The position numbers and the translations under genes were made by a program. Source: Bacteroidales bacterium (GTDB lineage Bacteria > Bacteroidota > Bacteroidia > Bacteroidales > SM23-62). Taken from it: a DNA stretch of 16,693 bases. The stretch's first letter is position 1. Each line of letters opens with the position of its first letter. Of the stretch, positions 1 to 5,919 are shown one piece after another. The stretch spans positions 1 to 16,693 of the forward strand of contig JADHVS010000091.1 in NCBI GenBank assembly GCA_016783865.1, written 5' to 3'. The notes beneath the pieces were generated by a model. That model worked only from the letters and a program-made list of their open reading frames with translations. It did not search any database and was not told the DNA's origin.

Positions 1-62
1 CTGAGCTCATCACCATGAAGTTCTCCTTCAAGATATTTTTCAACCAACCATGTATATTTCAT
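1..62 (-). CDS. 5' end of an unidentified gene downstream of the sigma factor (partial)
   Basis: An ATG at 62-60 opens a frame that stays open to the window edge, giving 20 residues with the motif EKYLEGEL followed by HGDEL. It overlaps the 3' end of the sigma-factor gene by 23 nt, so the two are probably translationally coupled. Short N-terminal segments of the type E-KYL-GEL begin many Bacteroidota proteins encoded next to sigma factors, including anti-sigma-like proteins. That resemblance is from memory, and the fragment is too short to assign a function. Confidence 0.5.
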   Translation of the reverse strand, partial: MKYTWLVEKYLEGELHGDEL

Positions 63-621
63 CACTAACTTTCTTGTAATCCGGATTATTAAAAATTTTA
101 TTCATGAGGGATTTCTTGCACTTATATTTTTTCTCCTTCGCCTGATGGAGACTGGAATAGCCCATTACTTCTGCTATTTTTTCCAGTGAAACTTCCCTGA
201 AGTGCATATTCAGGATCTTCTGACAGTCCTCACTTAACTCATTGAAATGCCTGTCAAATATCTTTAGTTTAACTGTTTCAAGTTTCTTATTTACCGGGGA
301 AGGGGCCGGTATATCCCCCGTATACCAATGTTGGTTTTCTTTGTAGGCCCTTTCTCTCAGTTCTTTCAACCAGAGCAATTTGCAGACCGAATAGAGATAG
401 CCACCAAAACTACCTGTTAGTTCCAAATCATGTTGTGTGATTTTCTGGTAAATAAAATACAAGGCTTCCTGGAAAGTATCCTGGGCATCTTCTTGTGAAC
501 CCTTGTTCATAAGAATAAGCTTCTTTATATCCCGGAAATATGCTTTGTATACATACCGGATGATGCTGGTCTTGCTGGCAGCAATACCTTCAATTATCTT
601 CTTTGCGGAAGGTTCGGGCAT
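40..621 (-). CDS. RNA polymerase sigma factor, sigma-70/ECF-like
   Basis: A 193-residue protein with the two-domain layout of small sigma-70-family (ECF-type) factors, which direct core RNA polymerase to particular promoters. Residues about 20-85 look like region 2 (acidic and aromatic, including DAQDTFQEALYFIYQKI, the core-binding helix). Residues about 125-180 look like region 4 (LSEDCQKILNMHF, then the helix-turn-helix SLEKIAEVMGYSS). The segment between them is a short linker rich in K, P and E. The downstream gene overlaps its stop, which would fit a sigma/regulator pair, but that partner is cut off by the window edge. Region 4 is followed by a lysine-rich tail. It is divergent enough that I give no group or gene name. 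The target regulon cannot be read from the sequence. Confidence 0.8.
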   Translation of the reverse strand: MPEPSAKKIIEGIAASKTSIIRYVYKAYFRDIKKLILMNKGSQEDAQDTFQEALYFIYQKITQHDLELTGSFGGYLYSVCKLLWLKELRERAYKENQHWYTGDIPAPSPVNKKLETVKLKIFDRHFNELSEDCQKILNMHFREVSLEKIAEVMGYSSLHQAKEKKYKCKKSLMNKIFNNPDYKKVSDEIYMVG

Positions 622-980
622 TAAAATAGTCGGCTGTTGGTTAAATAAATTTAAAAAAAATTTAGAAATAAAAATATTAAAAACGAAGAAATTGTTACCA
701 CCAAAGTTGGTAGCATCCGGATGGTCAATCTAATGTGGCAGGGTTATTTATTTAAATACTTGATGATCGAAATTTTAATTGAAGCTCCTCGCCGCTTGCG
801 GCGAGGAGCTTCAATACTTTAAATTCAGTATAAATAATTCATATTTATCAGATTTACAGAACTATATGATTGCATCTTTCTGCTGATTCCGGGGTTAGCA
901 ATTTTCTGTTTACCATGGTATATATATTAATCCTTAAATATTTATATTTAATTTTGATCGTCATAAAGAAATTTTACGAT
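622..980. other. Divergent intergenic region between sigma factor and cyd operon
   Basis: This 359-base AT-rich stretch lies between the starts of the minus-strand sigma gene and the plus-strand cyd operon, so it should hold both promoters. I cannot place a convincing Bacteroidota -7/-33 pair. The only strong structure is the GC-rich hairpin at 778-815. An ATG at 915 and one at 870 are in frame with the DUF4492 gene, but the peptide they would add is a run of hydrophobic and aromatic residues unlike the family. Confidence 0.5.
778..815. repeat. Perfect 18-bp inverted repeat with CTTG loop
   Basis: Two perfectly complementary arms (778-795 and 798-815, outer bases ATTGAAGCTCC and GGAGCTTCAAT) enclose a two-base centre, which in RNA gives a C(UU)G tetraloop. 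The core is strongly GC-rich inside an AT-rich gap. It is not followed by a T run on either strand, and both neighbouring genes point away from it, so it is not an obvious terminator. It most resembles a dispersed palindromic (REP/MITE-like) element. Confidence 0.8.
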
Positions 981-1193
981 GTGAAAAGAAATTTTTTTTT
1001 AAGAATATTTTATTTCTATTATGAGGGTTTCAGGAATATGACGGTTGGCAAGAGACTCTGGCTGATCATTGGGATCAAGTTGTTTGTGTTTTTTATTGTG
1101 TTGAGACTTCTTTTCTTTCCCGATTTCCTGAAAACAAGGTTTGATACCGAAGAGGAAAAAGCCAACTATGTGCTTGAGCAACTTATAAAATAA
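981..1193 (+). CDS. DUF4492 family small membrane protein of the cyd operon
   Basis: A 70-residue protein if started at the in-frame GTG at 981 (VKRNFF...). I chose this start because known DUF4492 proteins are about 70-80 residues and begin just before the IFYFYYEGF motif. Longer in-frame ATG starts at 870 and 915 add an unlike hydrophobic leader. Visible features are the aromatic N-terminal segment IFYFYYEGFRNMTVGK, one transmembrane helix (about residues 25-45) and the conserved FFPDFLKTRFDTEEEKANYV tail. DUF4492 genes lie directly before cydA in Bacteroidota and some Campylobacterota, but their function is unknown; assembly or stability of the bd oxidase is the natural guess. The stop is 9 nt before the cydA ATG. 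Confidence 0.8.
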   Translation: MKRNFFLRIFYFYYEGFRNMTVGKRLWLIIGIKLFVFFIVLRLLFFPDFLKTRFDTEEEKANYVLEQLIK

Positions 1194-1202
1194 ATCTTGA
1201 AT

Positions 1203-2768
1203 ATGTTAGAATCAATTGATCATTCCCTGGTAGACTGGTCGCGCGGGCAATTTGCCTTAACGGCCCTTTACCATTGGATTTTTGTGCCTTTAACACTGGG
1301 CATTACATTTATCATTGCCATCATGGAGACCATCTATGTCAAAACCGGTGATGAGCAATGGAAGAAAATTACAAAATTCTGGATGACCCTTTTCGGGATA
1401 AATTTTGCCATTGGTGTAGCTACAGGGATAATCCTGGAGTTCGAATTTGGAACCAACTGGTCAAATTATTCCTGGTTTGTAGGTGATATCTTTGGAGCAC
1501 CGCTTGCGATTGAAGGTATCCTTGCCTTCTTCCTGGAATCCACTTTTATCGCAATCATGTTCTTCGGATGGAATAAGGTAAGTAAAAAATTTCACCTTGC
1601 TTCTTCATGGCTGGTGGCTTTTGGTGCCAGTTTATCTGCGCTTTGGATACTGGTGGCCAATGCCTGGATGCAATATCCGGTAGGGATGCAGTTTAATCCC
1701 GAAACTGCACGGAACGAAATGGTTAATTTCTGGGAGGTGCTGTTCTCCCCGGTTGCAGTAAATAAATTCCTGCATACCATCTCGAGCAGTTATGTGCTTG
1801 CCTCGGTTTTTGTTGTGGGAATAAGCGCCTGGTTTATACTCAGGGGCCGGCACATCCTGATGGCTAAAAGAAGCATCGTAGTGGCAGCCATTTTTGGATT
1901 GCTGGCATCATTTTATGTGATTTACACCGGAGATGGTTCAACCAAACAGATAGCCCATGTCCAGCCCATGAAATTAGCCGCACTGGAGGGCTTATATCAT
2001 GGATCAGAAGGGGTCGGGCTGGTAGCGATCGGTATCCTGTCGCAGTCTGATGAAGATCCTGATAATACGAACTTAAAAGATTTTGCCTTCCGCATTGAGA
2101 TACCCAATTTCCTGTCCTATATGGCGTTCGGAAGATTTGATGCATTTGTCCCGGGAGTGGTTGACCTGATCGATGGCAATGAAGAAAGGGGGATCATGTC
2201 TGCAGCCGAAAAAATGGAAAGGGGGCAATATGCCCGGGAGGTTCTGACCGAATTTAAGGAGGCCGATGAAGCAAATGATATTCCCAGGTACGAATCACTG
2301 CTGGCCCGGTTCAAATCAGATGATTTCCAGGAACAATATTTCAGGTATTTCGGGTATGGATTTGTCGAAAATACTGCCCAGTTGATTCCTAACATACCTC
2401 TCACCTTTTATAGTTTCCACCTTATGGTTGGACTTGGATTTTACTTCCTGATCTTTTTTATTATTATCCTGGTCATGCTTTTCAGGGGTAAGCTCACCCG
2501 GCGAAGGAGCTTGCTGAGGATAGCCTTATTCAGCATTCCGCTGGCATACCTGGCTTCAATGTCCGGCTGGATCGTAGCAGAGATTGGACGGCAGCCCTGG
2601 GTGATCCAGGATTTGATGCCCACCTACTCTGCTGTTTCAAAGCTTGATGCCAGTACTGTCCAGATTACCTTCTGGATGTTCCTGGTAATCTTCACTGCAC
2701 TCGCGATTGCAGAAGTGAGCATTATGACCCGTCAAATAAAAATTGGACCAAAAGAAGGAGGAAATTAA
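1203..2768 (+). CDS. cydA: Cytochrome bd quinol oxidase subunit I
   Basis: Subunit I (521 residues) carries the haems and quinol site of the bd-type terminal oxidase, which reduces oxygen to water in the cytoplasmic membrane. Counting from the ATG at 1203 (an in-frame TTG at 1197 is less likely), His24 and His191 match the E. coli haem ligands His19 and His186 with identical spacing (167). Met408 lies in FYSFHLMVGLGF, the third ligand region. The proton-channel acids appear as Glu104 and Glu112 in APLAIEGILAFFLESTF. The quinol-binding loop begins at about 258-280 (PMKLAALEGLYHGSEG), and GRQPW lies at 462-466. About nine hydrophobic helices are visible. All key residues are present, so the enzyme should be functional. 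The family typically supports microaerobic or nitrosative-stress respiration. Confidence 0.98.
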   Translation: MLESIDHSLVDWSRGQFALTALYHWIFVPLTLGITFIIAIMETIYVKTGDEQWKKITKFWMTLFGINFAIGVATGIILEFEFGTNWSNYSWFVGDIFGAPLAIEGILAFFLESTFIAIMFFGWNKVSKKFHLASSWLVAFGASLSALWILVANAWMQYPVGMQFNPETARNEMVNFWEVLFSPVAVNKFLHTISSSYVLASVFVVGISAWFILRGRHILMAKRSIVVAAIFGLLASFYVIYTGDGSTKQIAHVQPMKLAALEGLYHGSEGVGLVAIGILSQSDEDPDNTNLKDFAFRIEIPNFLSYMAFGRFDAFVPGVVDLIDGNEERGIMSAAEKMERGQYAREVLTEFKEADEANDIPRYESLLARFKSDDFQEQYFRYFGYGFVENTAQLIPNIPLTFYSFHLMVGLGFYFLIFFIIILVMLFRGKLTRRRSLLRIALFSIPLAYLASMSGWIVAEIGRQPWVIQDLMPTYSAVSKLDASTVQITFWMFLVIFTALAIAEVSIMTRQIKIGPKEGGN

Positions 2769-2769
2769 A

Positions 2770-3900
2770 ATGTTTGGAAACCTTTCACACCTTGCATTGC
2801 AACAATACTGGTGGGTGATTATATCCCTGCTGGCAAGTCTGCTCGTATTCCTGATGTTTGTTCAGGGCGGTCAGACACTATTATCCACCATAGGAAAAAC
2901 AGAAGATAAAAAAACATTGCTGGTCAATGTGCTGGGAAGAAAATGGGAGTTTACTTTTACCACGCTGGTTACCTTTGGCGGGGCCTTCTTCGCCTCCTTT
3001 CCCCTGTTCTATTCAACCAGCTTCGGGGGAGCGTACTGGGTCTGGATGGCCATCCTGTTCTGTTTCATCATTCAGGCCATCTCATATGAGTTCAGGACAA
3101 AACCAAATAATTTTTTGGGACAAAAAACATATGAAGTATTCCTGTTCATCAACGGAACCCTGGGTACTATCCTGATCGGAACGGTTGTGGGGACTTTTTT
3201 CAATGGGTCCATGTTTTCTGTCAATGAAATGAATTTCTCAGGCTGGGAAACAAAGTCACATGGGCTGGAGGCCCTTTTGAACTGGCATAATATTGCCCTT
3301 GGCCTGACCGTTTTCTTACTGGCCCGTATCCTGGGATTGTTCTATTTCATGAAAAATGTGGATGACGAAGAGGTTTACCAGCTCAGTAAGAAGCATTTGC
3401 TTTATAATGCCATTCCGTTCCTTGTCTTCTTCCTGGCCTTTGTGATCAGGCTGGTGACAAAGGAAGGATTCGCGTATGACCCGGTGACCTATGAGGTTGT
3501 TATGGAGAAGTTTAAATATCTGCACAACCTTTTAGCCATGCCGCTTGTCCTGATCTTCTTGCTTGTCGGGGTAGTCGCAGTTGTGTTTGCGCTGTACCAG
3601 GGTTTGTTTACCAGCAAAACAAAAGGATTTTACTTCATTGGTGCCGGAACCGTGCTCGTGGTTTTCTCCCTGTTTTTGATTGCCGGATTGAACAAGACCT
3701 GCTACTATCCGTCGATTTTCGACCTGCAGAGCTCATTGCATATCGAAAACAGCTCCTCAAGTGAGTACACTTTAACGGCCATGAGCTGGGTCTCCTTGTT
3801 CGTGCCGGGCGTCCTGACCTATATCTACTTCGCCTGGACCGCGCTCAACAAGAAGAAGATTTCAACGGAAGAACTAAAAGAAGAATCTCATGTATATTAA
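2770..3900 (+). CDS. cydB: Cytochrome bd quinol oxidase subunit II
   Basis: Subunit II (376 residues, the usual length in this phylum) pairs with CydA to form the bd oxidase. The start is ATG 2770, preceded by an unusually good Shine-Dalgarno (AAGGAGG, about 2755-2761) lying inside the last codons of cydA. The two genes are separated by one base and are certainly co-transcribed. About eight to nine hydrophobic helices are visible. The first contains FVQGGQTLL, the Bacteroidota counterpart of the E. coli segment carrying Asp29, so the acidic residue is absent here as expected for this branch. The central loop contains GWETKSHGLEALLNWHN. A period-7 repeat starts two bases after the stop. Confidence 0.97.
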   Translation: MFGNLSHLALQQYWWVIISLLASLLVFLMFVQGGQTLLSTIGKTEDKKTLLVNVLGRKWEFTFTTLVTFGGAFFASFPLFYSTSFGGAYWVWMAILFCFIIQAISYEFRTKPNNFLGQKTYEVFLFINGTLGTILIGTVVGTFFNGSMFSVNEMNFSGWETKSHGLEALLNWHNIALGLTVFLLARILGLFYFMKNVDDEEVYQLSKKHLLYNAIPFLVFFLAFVIRLVTKEGFAYDPVTYEVVMEKFKYLHNLLAMPLVLIFLLVGVVAVVFALYQGLFTSKTKGFYFIGAGTVLVVFSLFLIAGLNKTCYYPSIFDLQSSLHIENSSSSEYTLTAMSWVSLFVPGVLTYIYFAWTALNKKKISTEELKEESHVY

Positions 3901-3902
3901 GA

Positions 3903-3930
3903 AGTAGACAGTAGGCAGGAGACAGTAGAA
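3903..3930. repeat. Period-7 tandem repeat, four units (AGTAGAC type)
   Basis: The units AGTAGAC, AGTAGGC, AGGAGAC and AGTAGAA follow each other exactly every 7 bases, starting two bases after the cydB stop. The reverse complement of the unit (GTCTACT) is of the same type as the CTACTGC/CTACTGA array at 10434-10468, so these look like two copies of one dispersed repeat family. Confidence 0.85.
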
Positions 3931-3945
3931 AGAAAACTAAAAATT

Positions 3946-4074
3946 ATGTATACATACTCAATTTTATGGTTCCTAAGCTGGCCGGTATTTATTGCAGCCA
4001 GCTATTTCATCATCAGACTCGCATTGAAATGGTTTGAAAAGAAAGAATCGTCAAGGGTAGAAAATTCCAGTTAG
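3946..4074 (+). CDS. 42-residue single-helix membrane protein, candidate CydX-like subunit
   Basis: A short frame from ATG 3946 to TAG 4072-4074 encodes 42 residues: a tyrosine/tryptophan-rich N-terminus (MYTYSILWFLSW), one transmembrane helix (about residues 6-27, PVFIAASYFIIRLALKW), then a charged tail (EKKESSRVEN). It lies 45 nt after cydB, on the same strand, and ends the operon. In proteobacteria the bd oxidase has a third subunit, CydX, about 37 residues with one helix, a Trp-rich N-terminus and a charged C-terminus, encoded right after cydB. Position, size and topology match, but I see no residue-level homology. This is a prediction by synteny and architecture. The hydrophobic pattern and clean start make it unlikely to be a chance frame. 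Confidence 0.7.
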   Translation: MYTYSILWFLSWPVFIAASYFIIRLALKWFEKKESSRVENSS

Positions 4075-4156
4075 TTTTTTAAACATTAGGCTACGAGGGT
4101 AAATTTAAACCGCATGATCTGGTTGAGATAATTAATACAACTATTGCAGCAACAAC

Positions 4157-4285
4157 GGTTCGCAGCTAAAAGTAGTGCGGGCATAGATGCACATCACTTT
4201 CAATATTGTTATATTGCTTATTAATATTCATATAGTTTAATTTTTCTCCATCACCCCGCATTACTTTTGAGGTGCTGTTAACCGC
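4157..4285 (-). repeat. attC-like recombination site 1 (downstream of the toxin-antitoxin unit)
   Basis: Read on the minus strand, GCGGTTAAC (4285-4277) fits an integron R'' box and differs at one position from the reverse complement of the R'-like GTTAGCCGC at 4879-4871, at the other end of the same unit. It is followed by CACCTCAAAAGTAATGCGGG. About 75 bases on, CCCGCACTACTTTTAG pairs back with it: the arms (4162-4181 and 4255-4275 on the plus strand) match except for one A/C mismatch, one C/C mismatch and a single bulged C. Then GTT follows as R'. Long folded arms with an extrahelical base between R and L boxes are the hallmark of attC sites. Total length about 130 bp, like the larger known attC sites. 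Confidence 0.6.
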
Positions 4286-4292
4286 TTTGGTC

Positions 4293-4614
4293 TTATTTCT
4301 TCTGCCTTTTTTGAAGCAAGGAATTAGATGAAAGGTTTTTGGCACAGTGATGAATTGTCAGGATGTTAATTATTTGGTTGCTCGCGATCTGATAAATAAT
4401 CCTGTAGTTTCTATAAATAATCTCTCTAAAAGAATCTCCGTCTCCAACTTCTGGAACCATTCTTCCCATTCTTGGATTGTCTACCAGAAACTCAACAGCT
4501 TTAATTAATCTCTCTGCAGTAATTGAGGCATATTTGGGCGAGTCATTGGAAATATACTTAAATGATATCTTTCAAATCGTTTAGGGATCGCTGAGTCCAG
4601 ATTACTTTAACCAT
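4293..4614 (-). pseudogene. RelE/ParE-family toxin, disrupted by a 1-nt frameshift
   Basis: The gene starts at ATG 4614, overlapping the antitoxin stop by 13 nt. It encodes MVKVIWTQRSLNDLKDII and then meets TAA. Shifting frame by one base restores a full ParE/RelE-like protein: YISNDSPKYASITAERLIKAVEFL, NPRMGRMVPEVG, REIIYRNYRIIYQI and a conserved LTIHH segment, ending at 4293. One extra T in the TTT at about 4558-4563 explains everything: without it the sequence reads D-I-I-K-Y-I-S. RelE/ParE toxins act on ribosome-bound mRNA or on gyrase; which applies here cannot be told. As written the product is an 18-residue stub, so the toxin should be inactive unless this is a sequencing error or programmed frameshift. 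Confidence 0.85.
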
Positions 4615-4784
4615 TTATTTAATTCTTGCTTAACTTGTTCGGTTGTATAGACTTTCCCTTCATCAACGTCTTTAAGGCCTTGTTCAATTTTGTCTAATAC
4701 TATAAGCTCTTCGATAACTTCATCAACTGTAAAGTTATCTGGTAATCTCTCAATAGTTTTTCTAACCTTATCCTTTGTTAACAT
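4602..4784 (-). CDS. Type II antitoxin-like protein
   Basis: A 60-residue, highly charged protein starting at ATG 4784; a TTG six bases upstream is in frame but less likely. It begins with TKDKVRKTIERLPDNFTVDEVIEELIVLDKIEQGL and ends with KVYTTEQVKQELNKWLK. Small acidic/basic helical proteins with this N-terminal pattern (a 'LP..F..DE.IE.L' core) are commonly encoded directly before ParE/RelE-type toxins in Bacteroidota and act as antitoxin and autorepressor. The 13-nt overlap with the frameshifted toxin supports that role. With the toxin dead, the antitoxin would be a relic or could act against related toxins elsewhere. The family assignment rests on context and remembered pattern. Confidence 0.75.
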   Translation of the reverse strand: MLTKDKVRKTIERLPDNFTVDEVIEELIVLDKIEQGLKDVDEGKVYTTEQVKQELNKWLK

Positions 4785-4870
4785 GACCAAATAATTTGTT
4801 TAATAACAAACTTACATAAAAATAAGTAGATTTCAATTGGTGCTAAATTTAATAAGCTATGAAGGCCATT

Positions 4871-4980
4871 GCGGCTAACGGAGCGCTAAACGGAGTTCCG
4901 CATGTTGGACAGGAAAGACAGGAGCCCAGAAGGGAGAATTATATCGCGTCCGCATTATTCCCGCCTAATTGTTGTGTGGC
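4871..4980 (-). repeat. attC-like recombination site A (between glycosyltransferase and antitoxin)
   Basis: On the minus strand the site runs from the R''-like GCCACACAAC (4980-4971) to the R'-like GTTAGCCGC (4879-4871). Just inside R' is a core whose plus-strand form GCGCTAAACGGAGTTCCGC (4883-4901) is repeated with one change at 9002-9020 in site C. The two long arms of this site are only weakly complementary, so it is less convincing as a hairpin than site 1. The evidence comes from the shared core and from the R'' box being the exact reverse complement of GTTGTGTGGC at the other end of the glycosyltransferase unit. Confidence 0.55.
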
Positions 4981-5872
4981 GTTTATAATTTTGTATTAAA
5001 ATTCCTAATTTATAAAAATTAAACAGCATCAGATTAACATAGCCTTTAATAAACATAAACTTCAATAAGGGCTTAAAACAAATAAAAAGAATATTTATAA
5101 TGCCTGTAAGTTTCTTAGAGCTTAAATTCTTATAATAATTCAAAATTGTAACATCTTGAATAAATTGATGATCATAACCCACATAACTTAAGATATGAAT
5201 CAAATTTATTATTCCATTTTCTGTTTTTTTCAAATACTCGGTATTAAAATCAATATCTCCATGAAGTACCGGATTATTTATATGCTTAACATTGATCCCT
5301 TTTTTCTTTATCATAAATCCAAACAATGTATCTTCATGTCCATATTCAGTAATTCTTTCATCAAACTTTGTTTGCTCAAATATTATTCGATTGATTAAAA
5401 AATTACTAGTCATAAATGATTTATTTGGCGATGACGCACGAATATTAAATGGTTTACTTTCTTTTTTGATTCCATACTTCCATCTCAACATCTTGCTTCT
5501 TTCGGGGCGATAATTGTCATAAATCACTCCTCCACAAATAATATCATACTCATTTCTACATATAGTCGATATATATTTTGCTACAAAATCATCTGAGATA
5601 ATAAAAGTATCACAATCAAGAAAGAGCAGGTAATCATATTTTGCATATTTAAGAAAAAGATTTCTAATTTTTGCTCGACCAATGTTTTTACCTAATTGGA
5701 TATAAATTTCTTTCTTACATACATTTTCGTTATTTTTTTTAAACTCTTCTTTAGAACAATCATCTATAAGAATTATTTCACACAGAACGTTTATTTTTTT
5801 AATTTGCTGAGATAATTTATTAATTAATGTAGTTACATTAAAATTATAAATTGGAATACATATTGATAACAT
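4955..5872 (-). CDS. Family 2 glycosyltransferase (cassette-borne)
   Basis: A GT-A fold glycosyltransferase of 305 residues, transferring a sugar from a nucleotide-sugar donor to an unknown glycan acceptor. The start at ATG 5872 gives MLSICIPIYNFN, the classical first strand; an upstream in-frame ATG at 5923 adds 17 residues encoded by the cassette-end repeat and is rejected. Visible motifs: IILIDDCS (residues 33-40), GKNIGRAKIRN, the DxD metal site DCD (86-88) and YGHED (177-181), the usual acceptor/base motif. The C-terminal third is hydrophobic and may touch the membrane. The gene is markedly AT-rich compared with the core genes. Its last codons (RHTTIRRE) run through the R'' box of the attC-like site, which is typical of gene cassettes. 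No other glycan genes are adjacent. Confidence 0.9.
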   Translation of the reverse strand: MLSICIPIYNFNVTTLINKLSQQIKKINVLCEIILIDDCSKEEFKKNNENVCKKEIYIQLGKNIGRAKIRNLFLKYAKYDYLLFLDCDTFIISDDFVAKYISTICRNEYDIICGGVIYDNYRPERSKMLRWKYGIKKESKPFNIRASSPNKSFMTSNFLINRIIFEQTKFDERITEYGHEDTLFGFMIKKKGINVKHINNPVLHGDIDFNTEYLKKTENGIINLIHILSYVGYDHQFIQDVTILNYYKNLSSKKLTGIINILFICFKPLLKFMFIKGYVNLMLFNFYKLGILIQNYKRHTTIRRE

Positions 5873-5891
5873 TGCTTTTGTTTTATTCAAT

Positions 5892-5901
5892 GCCACACAA
5901 C
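5892..5901 (-). repeat. Cassette 5' boundary, GTTGTGTGGC on the minus strand
   Basis: GCCACACAAC on the plus strand here is the perfect 10-bp inverted partner of GTTGTGTGGC at 4971-4980. The pair brackets the glycosyltransferase gene, with the ATG 19 bases inside the boundary. This is the arrangement expected of an integron-type cassette, whose 5' end derives from the R' of its own attC. Confidence 0.65.
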
Positions 5902-5919
5902 GGGAGTCTGTGTAAAAAC

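Noticed and set aside
778..815. The hairpin as a rho-independent terminator.
   Set aside because: No T run on either strand, and both flanking genes are transcribed away from it.
870..980. A 92- or 107-residue DUF4492 protein starting at 915 or 870.
   Set aside because: The extra N-terminus is low-complexity hydrophobic sequence unlike the family, which starts just before IFYFYY.
4158..4166. GTTCGCAGC as the left boundary box of the toxin-antitoxin cassette.
   Set aside because: It matches the expected box in only 7 of 9 positions, whereas GTTAACCGC at 4277-4285, close to the toxin stop, matches in 8 of 9 and fits the folded site better.
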